DNA of 64,000 nucleotides from Candidatus Poribacteria bacterium (GCA_022821965.1 JAJECN010000031.1:43015-107014), one strand, 5' to 3'; positions 27,563 to 36,483 are shown, numbered from the stretch's first letter. Program-made: numbers and translations. The notes: a model not told the origin generated them from the sequence alone.

Positions 27563-27668
27563 CTATAAAAGCCTGTATCAACGACAGCCTCAATTTTCTC
27601 CTGTCTATTCAATCCGATGACGACCAATTCGATGACCACTTCCAGATCGGTTGTAACTTTTCCTATAA

Positions 27669-27938
27669 TCATTGTTTTTGCGACGAAAATTTAAAGCCGA
27701 TCCGATGAGCAGCCCGAAACCCGATGCGTAAACTATAAATAACAACCTCAGGACGCTTAGCAAGGAGACGCATAGAGGGAGATAAATCGTCGGTGCCAAT
27801 TTCATAGTCCCCCGTTTCGATGTCAACAGACAAAAACTTGCCTTTGTGCTGCGGTTCAACCTTCTCACGTATTTGTTGTTGATAGATCTCTTTACCGCGC
27901 GCTGCGACAGCCTCGGAAGTGTAGCTAGGATGTGGCAT
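27669..27938 (-). CDS. Small conserved hypothetical protein
   Basis: 89 aa. It contains HKGKFLSVDIETGDYEIG, which recurs in a family of small bacterial proteins often encoded next to short aspartyl-protease-like proteins, but no such neighbour is visible here. GAGGGG lies seven bases before the ATG, so translation is likely. It ends 106 bases before the cytochrome gene. I do not know a function for this family; an antitoxin or assembly factor would be speculation. Confidence 0.75.
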   Translation of the reverse strand: MPHPSYTSEAVAARGKEIYQQQIREKVEPQHKGKFLSVDIETGDYEIGTDDLSPSMRLLAKRPEVVIYSLRIGFRAAHRIGFKFSSQKQ

Positions 27939-27953
27939 AACAGTTCCCCTCTA

Positions 27954-29819
27954 TTATAGCTTCAGCTCTTTCACCTTCTGCACAATAGCATTCGCACTAA
28001 TACCGTGATATTCCAAGAGTTCCTCCGGTTTTCCAGATCGCGGTATTCCCGTAACAGCAAGTTTGTGGACGCAAATCCCTTGCGTTGCGACAGCATCTAA
28101 CACAGCATCTCCGAGACCACCTTCAGGATAATGGTCCTCGACGGTGATTAAAGTATTGTTCGTCTCGGATGCTGCCGTTTGTAGCGTCTCTGTATCAATC
28201 GGCTTGATGGAATACAAATCGATGATGCGTATAGCAATTCCGTCTTGAGCAAGGACCTCGTGTGCCTTCAACGCTTCGTGAAGTGCAACACCTGCGGCAA
28301 CAACCGTCACTTTATCCTCACCGCTTTCCCGAACAATCTTACACCCACCGATAGGAAAGCTCTCAGCGACATCATAGAGAAGAGCAGTTTTCGGACGCGA
28401 GGTACGGAGGTAAACAATCCCCTCGTGTGCAGCAGCCTCAGCGACAAGTCGTTCAGCAGCAATTGCATCGCTTGGATACAGCACAACCGCCCCCGGAATC
28501 GCTCGGAACATAGCGATGTCTTCTAAGCCCATCTGTGAAGGACCATCTTCCCCAATTGAGACACCACAATGTGAACCGGCATATTTAATATTCGCCTGTG
28601 AGATTGCGGACATCCGAATCTGATCGTATGCACGTGATAAAAACGCAGCGAACGTAGAGACAAACGGAATCTTTCCACGTTTCGCCAAACCGATGCCTGC
28701 CCCCACCAAATTTTGTTCCGCAATGAACATCTCAAAATATCGGCTCGGGTGGAGTTCCATAAATTGTTCGGCATAAGTAGAGTTTTTCGTATCACCGTCC
28801 AAGGCGACAACATAAGGATTCACACTGCCGAGCTTGGCAAGCCCTGCACCATAGCCACTACGTGTTGCAACATCTTCGTCGGGTGGATAGTCAGGCGGTT
28901 CACACTCGGTTTGTAGGGGCGCGGGCCCCTCGTCCCTACTAACACTCGTAGCACTCGGCAATTCAATCTGTAGGGGCGCGGTCCCCTCGTCCGTACTCAA
29001 CGGACCAAGTTCCGCTAAGGCTTTATCAAGTTCCTCACCTTGGGCAAGTGCTTTTCCGTGCCAATTGTCCTCGTTTTCAAGGAATGAAACACCCTTCCCC
29101 TTAAAGGTCTTGGCGACTATCATTGTCGGCTTTCCGGTTGAAGCCTTGGCTTGCTCAAGTGTCGGAAGGATTTCATCAAAGTCGTGACCATCAATGCCGA
29201 TGGCTTGCCAGCCGAACGCCTCAAAACGCTGGCAGTATGTATCAACGTCGAAAGCATGCATCGTCCGCTGACTCTGTCCAAGGGCGTTAACATCCACAAT
29301 TCCGATGAGATTATTAAGCTCGTAGTGGGATGCCAAAGCGGCAGCCTCCCAGACACCACCTTCAGCAGTCTCACCATCACCAAGAAGAACATAGACGCGG
29401 TAATCAGACGCGTCTAAGTATTTGCCGTTGAGAGCCATGCCGAGTCCAAGTGATAAGCCTTGTCCGAGCGAACCTGTCGCTACCTCCGTCCATTCAAACC
29501 GAGGCGTGGGATGCCCTTCCAAGATGCTGTCAATCTGCCGGAGGGTACGTAGTTTCTCGGTCGGGATGATACCCGCTTCCGCATAAGCAGCATAAAGTAG
29601 CGGTGCCGCATGTCCCTTCGACAAAATGAACCTATCGTTGTTGGGGTTCTGGGCATCGGCGGTATCATAACGCATAGCGTGAAAAAAGAGGGCTGAGACA
29701 ATATCTGCAGCTGACAGACAGGTAGTTGGATGTCCTGAACCCGCTTCCGATGTCGAGATAATCGAATGAATTCGTAAGTTAGTCGCCTTCTGTTTGAGAA
29801 AAGTTTTTAAGGTTTCCAC
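27954..29819 (-). CDS. Transketolase
   Basis: About 621 aa counted from GTG at 29819 (AAAGGA about 11 bases upstream); a weaker TTG at 29900 would add 27 residues of doubtful homology. The ThDP-binding segment GDGETAEGGVWEAAALASHYELNNLIGIVDVN has the G-D-G-x(n)-N pattern, and the C-terminal half has the usual pyrimidine and transketolase C domains. It transfers two-carbon units in the pentose phosphate or related pathways. Between the first and second domain the sequence holds DEGTAPLQIE and DEGPAPLQTE, encoded by two palindromic repeats (28913-28939, 28970-28996). Family normally has no such insert. Confidence 0.9.
   Translation of the reverse strand: METLKTFLKQKATNLRIHSIISTSEAGSGHPTTCLSAADIVSALFFHAMRYDTADAQNPNNDRFILSKGHAAPLLYAAYAEAGIIPTEKLRTLRQIDSILEGHPTPRFEWTEVATGSLGQGLSLGLGMALNGKYLDASDYRVYVLLGDGETAEGGVWEAAALASHYELNNLIGIVDVNALGQSQRTMHAFDVDTYCQRFEAFGWQAIGIDGHDFDEILPTLEQAKASTGKPTMIVAKTFKGKGVSFLENEDNWHGKALAQGEELDKALAELGPLSTDEGTAPLQIELPSATSVSRDEGPAPLQTECEPPDYPPDEDVATRSGYGAGLAKLGSVNPYVVALDGDTKNSTYAEQFMELHPSRYFEMFIAEQNLVGAGIGLAKRGKIPFVSTFAAFLSRAYDQIRMSAISQANIKYAGSHCGVSIGEDGPSQMGLEDIAMFRAIPGAVVLYPSDAIAAERLVAEAAAHEGIVYLRTSRPKTALLYDVAESFPIGGCKIVRESGEDKVTVVAAGVALHEALKAHEVLAQDGIAIRIIDLYSIKPIDTETLQTAASETNNTLITVEDHYPEGGLGDAVLDAVATQGICVHKLAVTGIPRSGKPEELLEYHGISANAIVQKVKELKL
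28913..28939. repeat. Palindromic repeat inside transketolase, copy 1
   Basis: GTAGGGGCGCGGGCCCC then TCGTCCCTAC; the ends are inverted repeats. It lies 57 bases (19 codons) from copy 2, so both insertions keep the frame. Confidence 0.75.
28970..28996. repeat. Palindromic repeat inside transketolase, copy 2
   Basis: GTAGGGGCGCGGTCCCC then TCGTCCGTAC, two differences from copy 1. In-frame within the interdomain linker of transketolase. Confidence 0.75.
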
Positions 29820-29904
29820 AAATTTCGTCAATCCTTTATTTCTTAATATGGGCGTGCACTTTGCAATACAAGTTTGCAAGGCACACGATAAAACGTTCAA
29901 TGGT

Positions 29905-30618
29905 TTAAGAGTCTTCTCCGTTTAATTCATCTGCTCTTCGCTGTGCGGCTAAGACAAGGTAATGTCCTCGACACATCTGGACAAGGCTCTCAAAAGTCCC
30001 AATAGCTTGCGGAATGTCCTGTATCTTGACGTATGCTTCCGCTTGCCAGTACATCGCTTTCGCTACGATTTCATTGGGATCAGCCCCTTCTGTGTCTTGG
30101 ACTTCGTTTTCTATAGCCTCGCTAAATTTTTCTATTGCTCGTTGATAATCCTTCTCCTCATAGTAGGCTGTTACAGCATCCGCATAAGCGTAGTTGCTTT
30201 GCTCTTGAGGCCGGAAAGGTTCAATTTCCAACGAAGGCAATTCCAACGGGGGTAGCTCGACTTCTAAATCTTCTTCGTCCGGCAACGCGTCTATTGCTTC
30301 TGCAAGCCGTTGTTCGTATGCCTCAGTATCAGGATCATCCGCCTCTTTCTCACTGTCTTCTTGTTCATCTTCATCTCCTTCTTCCGCATCTTCCTCTACA
30401 TTTTCCTCCGAATCTTCCTCGAAGTCTTCCTCTACCTCTTCCGTTGCTGTTGCTTCACGAAAAGCCTGAGAAAGTGCGGTATCAGGACTTTCTAAATCAG
30501 CGGAATCCTCATCCTCTTCATCCAGAAAAGGCTCCTGTGGCTCATCATCAAAATCGTCTGTTTCATCGAAATCGTCTGTTTCATCAAAACTATCTTCTTC
30601 GTCATAACTAAAAGTCAT
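29905..30618 (-). CDS. Acidic protein with C-terminal TPR-like helices
   Basis: 237 aa counted from the ATG at 30618, preferred because GGAGG lies five bases before it; an ATG 12 bases upstream would lack a site. The first about 130 residues are almost all Asp and Glu with few hydrophobics (probably disordered), and the last 90 (ADAVTAYYEEKDYQRAIEKFSEAI, AMYWQAEAYVKIQDIPQAIGTFESL) form about two tetratricopeptide repeats, as in TolA-associated YbgF-like proteins. No signal peptide. It immediately precedes the transketolase gene. Function unknown; perhaps a cytoplasmic scaffold. Confidence 0.75.
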   Translation of the reverse strand: MTFSYDEEDSFDETDDFDETDDFDDEPQEPFLDEEDEDSADLESPDTALSQAFREATATEEVEEDFEEDSEENVEEDAEEGDEDEQEDSEKEADDPDTEAYEQRLAEAIDALPDEEDLEVELPPLELPSLEIEPFRPQEQSNYAYADAVTAYYEEKDYQRAIEKFSEAIENEVQDTEGADPNEIVAKAMYWQAEAYVKIQDIPQAIGTFESLVQMCRGHYLVLAAQRRADELNGEDS

Positions 30619-30733
30619 TTGTTCCTCCATTTTTCTGTTTTTTATCCCAAGATGGGTCTGAACAATCTACGTTGGAATATGTTGATTCTATTGAATTTAC
30701 GGTGTAGTATGAAGGTTCTGAGTTTGGGCATGC

Positions 30734-30755
30734 GGGCGGGCACAATAGCCCGCCC
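30734..30755. terminator. GC-rich hairpin
   Basis: Arms GGGCGGGC and GCCCGCCC with a six-base loop, downstream of the LamG gene on the minus strand. No clear T-run, so it may be an intergenic palindromic repeat rather than a true terminator. Confidence 0.45.
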
Positions 30756-30787
30756 TAACAGATGGAAATTTGTAAGCCAAGTTTAAT

Positions 30788-31612
30788 CTAATACTTGACC
30801 TTCACCTCTGCCCAAGTGGTTGTCATCTTGTCAGCTGGATCAACTCCTAAGGCTGAATGCATACCATCTAACATCGACTCAATGTCCTCTTGCTCCAAAG
30901 CGACATCGAAGATTACAACCTCGTCGATAAGGGCTGCACCATAGCGCGCGCCACCGCAGCAGTCATCAAATCCGATATTTACGGGACCGCTATCGGCATC
31001 AATGGGATTTTTAGCCAAATCCAATGTGCTCGCTTCTTCCGCATCAATATAGATAGCCCACTTGCCGGTCTTACTATCAAAAGTGGTTGTGTACATGTGC
31101 CATTTGGTAATATCATCGGTGCCAACATTACCGTCATTCCAACCGCCGGGTTTATTCGAGCAGCCACCGTTGCAAATGGGCCATGCAACATTTTTCGTCC
31201 CTGCATTCGGATGGATGATATAGGCGTTCCGCTTTTCAACCATCCAACCGTGTTGGTTCCAAGTGTCGCCCGCGCTCTTCGCCCACGCTGAGACCGTGAT
31301 TGCTTTAGTTGGGTTTTCATGCGCTGGAATCTGAACGTAAGCGGATTTACCATCGAATTCAAGTGCCATCCCAAACTTACCCTCAACCCACTTAGGTTTG
31401 CCTTCAAATTCGCCATCTAAACCGTTTTCTGAAGCATCGGTTGCGACATTTCCTTTGCCTTCATCAAAAAGCCACACCCCGACAACGGTATCAGGGTCAA
31501 CCTCGGCAAAGGTGGTGGAAACGAACAAAACACCCACAAAAAAGAGGTTGAAACATACAAGAACTAAGCTCACAAGCCAAAACTTGCCAGCAGAAATAAC
31601 GCTGAAATTCAT
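30788..31612 (-). CDS. Secreted LamG-domain protein with W-x-x-VK tail
   Basis: 274 aa. A signal peptide (to about residue 36, FA|EVD) is followed by a LamG/concanavalin-like domain: VVGVWLFDEGKGN at the start, WAKSAG and DEVVIFDVALEQEDI at the end are typical strand-and-loop motifs. After about 20 residues the protein ends VDPADKMTTTWAEVKVKY, one form of the tail shared with three other secreted proteins here. Two Cys pairs (CNGGC, DDCCGG) may form disulfides. Probably a surface carbohydrate- or protein-binding module; no catalytic residues seen. Not obviously in an operon. Confidence 0.85.
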   Translation of the reverse strand: MNFSVISAGKFWLVSLVLVCFNLFFVGVLFVSTTFAEVDPDTVVGVWLFDEGKGNVATDASENGLDGEFEGKPKWVEGKFGMALEFDGKSAYVQIPAHENPTKAITVSAWAKSAGDTWNQHGWMVEKRNAYIIHPNAGTKNVAWPICNGGCSNKPGGWNDGNVGTDDITKWHMYTTTFDSKTGKWAIYIDAEEASTLDLAKNPIDADSGPVNIGFDDCCGGARYGAALIDEVVIFDVALEQEDIESMLDGMHSALGVDPADKMTTTWAEVKVKY

Positions 31613-31773
31613 TTTGACCTCCTGCTCAATATTACAACAATTCTAAGCACTTCATAACATACATCCGCGCAATTTACACGGACACCACAATGGTGTTGAA
31701 GCATAAACCGCTAACAAACATTAACATATATTTATCGTATCAGATTTGTAGGTACATGTCAAGGGAAAAATCG

Positions 31774-31802
31774 TTGACATGAAAGAAATTTTCGTCTACA
31801 AT
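31774..31802 (+). promoter_or_regulatory. Predicted sigma-70 promoter
   Basis: TTGACA, 17-base spacer, TACAAT. It overlaps the first in-frame ATG (31779), which supports use of the ATG at 31842 for the next gene. Confidence 0.65.
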
Positions 31803-31841
31803 GCTCACATAAGTTTATTCCAATATGCGACACAGGACAAT

Positions 31842-32954
31842 ATGAAGGAAACAGGATTTATCTTTCTACTTTTTAGCTTTGGTGCAATGTCTATATTTGG
31901 ACAGTTCCCAAATAATAAAGCACACGTTTCAGCCCTGCTGCAACAACCGAATTTTGAACAGAAGAAGTCTGCCAGCAGTGATCTTATCGCGCAAGGTGTA
32001 ACGGGACAAGAAACAATCCCTGCAAATCCAACAGAAGAAGAGAACTCAGAACACACTGAACAACCGATGTCAGTGTCAGAAGAGACTCCGGGCGTATCTA
32101 CAAGGCAAGCCGAGGTCCTTGACACGGAAAAGACCCAGCGAACATTTAAGGTTGTCAACGATTACCACTTGGCAGTGGGTGAGACATTAACAACACTTGT
32201 CGTAATTGCGGGAAACGTTGCTTTACAAGGGCGTGTTACCGGCAATGTGTTGATAATCGGCGGGGATATTGAACTCACATCAACGGCACAAGTGAATGGA
32301 ACGCTCCACGTTATCGGCGGACACGTCACCGGAAATATAGAAGGCGTGGCAAATCTTGAAGTAAACAACGACTGGCAGATGGTTCCCGCTGCGGTACGCC
32401 TCGTGATGCAGCCGCATATTTTTTGGGGGATCAGTAAACAAGCAAATTTCCGTTTGACATTCGTCAAATTTGGTCTCTTCCTCCTGATGTATCTGCTAAT
32501 AGTAGCCTTATTCCCAAAACCAATAAACACGATAAGCGAACTATTTGGACGGAGACCTATCAGTAGTATAATATTTGGCATTCTGATATTAGCCATAATA
32601 CCGATCCTCTTCGTCGGGTTAACACTTTCAATCGTCGGCGTGCCGTTCATGCTGTTAATCTTTTCGTTTCTGATCCCACTATCAATCTGTGGTAAGACGG
32701 CGATTTTCCTGACACTCGGCGGCACCCTCTTTTCAGGACGATGGAAACCGCTTGCGGTGATTTTTAGTTACACCCTCTATTTCATGGCAACAGCCTTGCC
32801 TTATATTGACTGGATGATGTTTCTGATTGTTAACGCCACCGGCATCGGACTTTGTCTACTGAAGGTTATGAGTATGATGCGAACAGAAACGCCACCCAAA
32901 AGCACTTATCCCCTCCCTGGTAGTGGGCAGGGAACCCTATCAGAAAGAGTATAA
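31842..32954 (+). CDS. Membrane protein with bactofilin-like beta-helix
   Basis: 370 aa from the ATG at 31842. A hydrophobic segment (about residues 4-20) and a Glu/Ser/Thr-rich linker precede a beta-helix-like stretch (VVIAGNVALQGRVTGNVLIIGGDIELTSTAQVNGTLHVIGGHVTGNI) with the regular glycine/valine spacing of bactofilin-type polymer-forming domains. Then come four to six membrane segments (about 220-350). Extracytoplasmic or inner-face polymerisation near the membrane is plausible. A longer start at 31779 is unlikely because it lies inside the promoter. It ends only five bases before the VWA gene, so the two are cotranscribed. Confidence 0.75.
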   Translation: MKETGFIFLLFSFGAMSIFGQFPNNKAHVSALLQQPNFEQKKSASSDLIAQGVTGQETIPANPTEEENSEHTEQPMSVSEETPGVSTRQAEVLDTEKTQRTFKVVNDYHLAVGETLTTLVVIAGNVALQGRVTGNVLIIGGDIELTSTAQVNGTLHVIGGHVTGNIEGVANLEVNNDWQMVPAAVRLVMQPHIFWGISKQANFRLTFVKFGLFLLMYLLIVALFPKPINTISELFGRRPISSIIFGILILAIIPILFVGLTLSIVGVPFMLLIFSFLIPLSICGKTAIFLTLGGTLFSGRWKPLAVIFSYTLYFMATALPYIDWMMFLIVNATGIGLCLLKVMSMMRTETPPKSTYPLPGSGQGTLSERV

Positions 32955-32959
32955 TCTAC

Positions 32960-33979
32960 ATGCAGTTAGCATCTCCTGTCCTCCTCAGTTTACTCATTGT
33001 AGTCCCGCTGTTAATAATCGCTTTGCGGTGGTTGTACAGACAGGTAATTGTACCAGTCGTGCGCTTCTCTGACTTCAAACACGGGTTCTCAGCAGGAATT
33101 CAAGACATGCGGCAGACTTTTTCTATTAAAGCGTTGCCGATACTGAAAGTAATGAGATTCATCGTGATTACGCTTCTCATTGTCACGCTTGCTCGTCCAC
33201 AACTCTCTCAAAGCCGTGAACATAGATTCGCAGAAGGTATTGATATCCTCTTAGTTCTTGACATCTCGGAGAGTATGCGGGCGGAAGATTTTGAGGGAAT
33301 GAATCGCATCCAAACCGCCAAATCGGTCATCAACGCCATGCTAAAAAAAAGACTGACACATCGCGAAAATGACCGTATCGGCTTAGTTGTTTTCGCCGGT
33401 GAAAGCTTTACACTCTGCCCTCTGACATTGGATTATCAGGTGTTAGCAGAATTGCTCGGCGATGTAGAGATCGGGCAACTTGAGGACGGCACAGCTATCG
33501 GGGATGCCCTTGCAACCGCTACCCAACGCTTACGTGCCTCGGAATCGAAAACGAAGGTTGTTATCCTGTTGACCGATGGTGAAAATAACGCTGGCAGCAT
33601 CAATCCGGGAACAGCAGCATCTCTGGCACAATCCTTCGGGATCAAGATCTACACCATTGGTATGGGGAAAGAGGGAGGGGCACGTATCCCCTATGCAGAC
33701 ATGACATTCGGCAAACGATACCGTGAGGTTCTCACCTATCTCGACGAGGATACCCTAAAACAGATTGCACAGACGACAGGAGGACGCTACTTTCGCGCCA
33801 TAGACACACAATCGCTGAAGCAGATCTATGCGGAAATAGACCGTTTTGAAAAAACAGAATTTAAGACCGTCAACACCGTTGCTTACAAAGAGTTAGCAAC
33901 ATATTTCTTGATACCCGCAGTGCTACTGTTGGGAATCGAGATTCTATTGAGCAACACAGTGCTACGAAAAATCCCTTAA
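32960..33979 (+). CDS. BatA-like von Willebrand A domain membrane protein
   Basis: 339 aa. Two N-terminal hydrophobic segments (about 5-24 and 62-78), a VWA domain with the MIDAS motif DISES (D-x-S-x-S) and the later TDGENNAGS segment, and a C-terminal membrane anchor. Matches the BatA (aerotolerance-related) family, proteins thought to work with MoxR-type ATPases in assembly or quality control at the membrane; no MoxR gene is near. It follows the bactofilin-like gene by five bases. Stop codon is followed by an inverted repeat. Confidence 0.88.
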   Translation: MQLASPVLLSLLIVVPLLIIALRWLYRQVIVPVVRFSDFKHGFSAGIQDMRQTFSIKALPILKVMRFIVITLLIVTLARPQLSQSREHRFAEGIDILLVLDISESMRAEDFEGMNRIQTAKSVINAMLKKRLTHRENDRIGLVVFAGESFTLCPLTLDYQVLAELLGDVEIGQLEDGTAIGDALATATQRLRASESKTKVVILLTDGENNAGSINPGTAASLAQSFGIKIYTIGMGKEGGARIPYADMTFGKRYREVLTYLDEDTLKQIAQTTGGRYFRAIDTQSLKQIYAEIDRFEKTEFKTVNTVAYKELATYFLIPAVLLLGIEILLSNTVLRKIP

Positions 33980-34023
33980 TTTTTAATTATTCCTTTTGCC
34001 CGACCATAAGGAAAATTAAAAAA
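33980..34023. terminator. Inverted repeat after VWA gene
   Basis: Arms TTTTTAATT-A-TTCCTT (33980-33996) and AAGGAAAATTAAAAA (about 34008-34023). The sequence closely resembles the end of the 90-base repeat, so it may be a repeat-derived terminator. Confidence 0.5.
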
Positions 34024-34113
34024 GTAGCTTGGAACGAAGTGGAAAGCGGGTATACGGAAGAAAAACGTCAAAACCCCGAACCCACTTGACCAAACCGCAA
34101 GGAAAATTAAAAA
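34024..34113 (+). repeat. Dispersed ~90-base repeat, copy B
   Basis: Runs from GTAGCTTGGAACGAAG to the ATG of the next gene. Its last bases ACCGCAAGGAAAATTAA lie directly before the ATG, so the repeat supplies the AAGGA Shine-Dalgarno sequence of the isomerase gene. Confidence 0.7.
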
Positions 34114-34114
34114 A

Positions 34115-34876
34115 ATGGAAAATATTATCGCGTGCAACTTAGGAAGTTACCGACAGTTTCGTGACGGAGCGTATTCGCACTTGGCAGAGATCGGTTTGAC
34201 AAACGTCGAAATAGGTGTCCCTGCCGCTGATGCTGTGGATGCCCTCCGGGCAGAATTGGACGCACACGGACTCACGGCTACCAGTCTGCTCGGCAGTTGC
34301 GATGTTCAGTCTGAAACAGTCGTTTCAGATTTCCAGACAACCTTAGAAATCGCTGCCGAGATGGATGTGAAAATTATCTTTGTCAGCGTCCACGCTGGCG
34401 ATGCGGATCGAAACGCCGTATATGATCGGCTCCGCGCCATCGGTGAAAACGCTGCACCAGCAGGCATTAAAGTCTGCTTAGAAACGCACCCAGATTTGAT
34501 ACACAACGGCGACATCGCACTTGAAACGATGCAAGCCGTGAATCATCCCAATATCTGTGTCAATTTCGATACCGGCAACGTCTATTACTACAATCACAAT
34601 GTGACGGCTGTTACGGAAGTCCAGAAAGTCATTGGACACGTCGGTGCCGTTCACCTCAAGGATACAAACGGCGGTTATCGAACGTGGAATTTCCCAGCAC
34701 TCGGTGAAGGCGTTGTCGATTTCAAAGCCGTATTTCAGACGTTAAACGATGCAGGTTTCTACGGTCCCTTCACAATGGAGTTAGAAGGCATTGAGGGTGA
34801 AAACCTTGACGAAGCAGGAGCCAAGGCACGCGTGGCAGATTCGCTGCAACACCTGAAAAATATTGGGGTGATCTAA
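34115..34876 (+). CDS. Sugar phosphate isomerase/epimerase (TIM barrel)
   Basis: 253 aa, xylose-isomerase-like/AP-endonuclease-2 fold. Metal-binding residues appear as E (ETHPDL), D (FDTGN), H (AVHLKDT) and E (TMELEG). Such enzymes isomerise or epimerise sugars or inositol-like compounds. Translation seems to start within 10 bases of the end of repeat copy B, whose AAGGA is the ribosome-binding site. Next gene (TolB-like) is 61 bases downstream. Substrate unknown. Confidence 0.88.
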   Translation: MENIIACNLGSYRQFRDGAYSHLAEIGLTNVEIGVPAADAVDALRAELDAHGLTATSLLGSCDVQSETVVSDFQTTLEIAAEMDVKIIFVSVHAGDADRNAVYDRLRAIGENAAPAGIKVCLETHPDLIHNGDIALETMQAVNHPNICVNFDTGNVYYYNHNVTAVTEVQKVIGHVGAVHLKDTNGGYRTWNFPALGEGVVDFKAVFQTLNDAGFYGPFTMELEGIEGENLDEAGAKARVADSLQHLKNIGVI

Positions 34877-34936
34877 TATTTTCAAAGCGTAGTGTGTGGT
34901 TATGTATTATAACCTAAGTTGTTACCATTGGGGTAT

Positions 34937-35926
34937 ATGAAGATGAAACGTACACTGAGTTATGTGGTATTCGGGATAGGGTTCTTGTTATCCATCAGCA
35001 GCGGCTGGACAGTAACCGAAAGGGATGTCCTCTCTTTTGTTTCTGGAGAAGACAGAAATGGTCCTATCGTTCTCATGAATACCCAAGGAAAGATTCTCGA
35101 AAAACTGGTAATAGATCTGGGAGAACCGTTCAACTTCAGTTGGTCCCCCGATAAAGATTCGATTGCCTATGACTCACGCCGAAACGGAAACCTTGATATC
35201 TATGTGGTGGACCTGAAAAAGAAGATAAACCGTCAACTGACTTTCGGCGGTAGAAAAGATCGATGGCCCGCGTGGTCTCCGAATGAAGAATGGATCGCCT
35301 TCGGATCGGAACGTGCCGGGAGTAGTGATCTCTACAGGATGGATGTCAAAGGAGAAAACGTCAAACAACTGACAAACCAAGGGGGCTGTCGCGGACCCGA
35401 GTGGTCTCCGGACAGCAAATGGATTGCCTTTAGTTCAGAAACATCTCTTTTTGTCATGGATGCTGGCGGCAAAAGGTTGAGGGAGATCGCATTGGCTACG
35501 CGTTTCTCTGAATGTACGTGGGCACCCGATGGGAAACGGATCGCTTTTGAGTCATTCGCGCCTAATGGGAAAAGTGAAATTTTTATCGTTGACGTAAATG
35601 GAGAAAACTTGCGGCAACTCACGAAGTCAGATCTAAGGGCACTCATCTATCACCCTGTGTGGTCACCGAGTGGGAAATGGATCGCCTATATTTTGGGACA
35701 CATACCGGTAGGCGGTGCCGCGGTAAATGAGATTTTGGCGAATGGCGTTATCAGTATTGTCAATGTCGCAGAAGGTGGCGGTGGGAAACCGATTGAGGCG
35801 ACGAGAGGATTGGGTGCCAGTTCTCTTGCGTGGGTACCAGAACACCTTCTCTCCGTTTCACCGAGTTCGGAGAAGCAAACCACACTCTGGGGCAGGCTTA
35901 AACAAAAAGCAGATACCGTCAAATAA
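34937..35926 (+). CDS. Secreted TolB-like propeller with WG-x-LK tail
   Basis: 329 aa. Signal peptide (to about residue 25), then about five WD40-like PD40 units (WSPDKDSIAYDS, WSPNEEWIAFGS, WSPDSKWIAFSS, WAPDGKRIAFES, WSPSGKWIAYIL), typical of TolB-type beta-propellers. The C-terminus SPSSEKQTTLWGRLKQ is the fourth case of the tail shared by the secreted proteins here. The ATG at 34937 is preferred over a TTG at 34919, which would break the signal peptide. Secreted or periplasmic. Interaction partner unknown. Confidence 0.8.
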   Translation: MKMKRTLSYVVFGIGFLLSISSGWTVTERDVLSFVSGEDRNGPIVLMNTQGKILEKLVIDLGEPFNFSWSPDKDSIAYDSRRNGNLDIYVVDLKKKINRQLTFGGRKDRWPAWSPNEEWIAFGSERAGSSDLYRMDVKGENVKQLTNQGGCRGPEWSPDSKWIAFSSETSLFVMDAGGKRLREIALATRFSECTWAPDGKRIAFESFAPNGKSEIFIVDVNGENLRQLTKSDLRALIYHPVWSPSGKWIAYILGHIPVGGAAVNEILANGVISIVNVAEGGGGKPIEATRGLGASSLAWVPEHLLSVSPSSEKQTTLWGRLKQKADTVK

Positions 35927-35997
35927 AGTGCCTGTTAGGTTAATCATTAATTTCTAATTAGTGTACGTGTTTGGAACATAGGAGGTATAAACGAAAA

Positions 35998-36363
35998 ATG
36001 GATACGAACCTTTGTGTCATCCGATTAAGTGAAGGGGAGCGCATCGGCGAAGTGGTCGGAAAAGTTTTGGATACCCCAGATATGACGACAATCGGGGCTT
36101 TCGCCGTTTCAAAAGAAAATCCCACTGAACTCCACTACCACGATTTCGATGAGTACTGGTATTTCACAGAAGGCACAACGACAGTGACGCTCCGAACGGC
36201 TGATGGGCAATCTGAATCCTATCGTATCGGTCCCGGGGATTTGGTTGTCACCCCTAAAGGTGTCGAACACGGACATATCCCCGACGATGTAGTTAAAGGG
36301 GTGCAGTGGGTGAGTGTTATCCATCCTGATGCCCGACGCGGGCATTTGCATCGAGCTTTTTAA
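35998..36363 (+). CDS. Cupin-domain protein
   Basis: 121 aa single cupin: H-Y-H-D-x-D-E-x-W near residue 44, and PGDLVVTPKGVEHGH as the second motif, giving the metal-binding His and Glu residues. ATG at 35998 with AGGAGG about 11 bases upstream is preferred over a TTG at 35971. The last codons and stop overlap the inverted copy of the 90-base repeat. Possibly a sugar-nucleotide or small-molecule dioxygenase/isomerase-like protein; exact role not determined. Adjacent aldo/keto reductase on the same strand. Confidence 0.85.
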   Translation: MDTNLCVIRLSEGERIGEVVGKVLDTPDMTTIGAFAVSKENPTELHYHDFDEYWYFTEGTTTVTLRTADGQSESYRIGPGDLVVTPKGVEHGHIPDDVVKGVQWVSVIHPDARRGHLHRAF

Positions 36364-36444
36364 TTTTCCTTGCGGTTCGGTTAGAAAGGTTTTGACAGGA
36401 AAGTTCTTCGTCGTATATCCGCTTTCCACTACGTTTCAAGCTAC
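36356..36444 (-). repeat. Dispersed ~90-base repeat, copy C (inverted)
   Basis: Inverted relative to copies A and B. It starts inside the cupin gene: the last codon and stop are TTTTTAA of the repeat. The reverse complement has GTAGCTTGAAACGTAGTGG, GCGGATATACG and ACCGCAAGGAAAATTAA. Confidence 0.65.
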
Positions 36445-36483
36445 GTGCTTTTGTTTTTTGCAATTTTCCAAAGGAGGTAAACC

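Noticed and set aside
31779..31841. Longer N-terminus of the bactofilin-like protein
   Set aside because: The first ATG lies inside a consensus promoter and would precede the hydrophobic leader.
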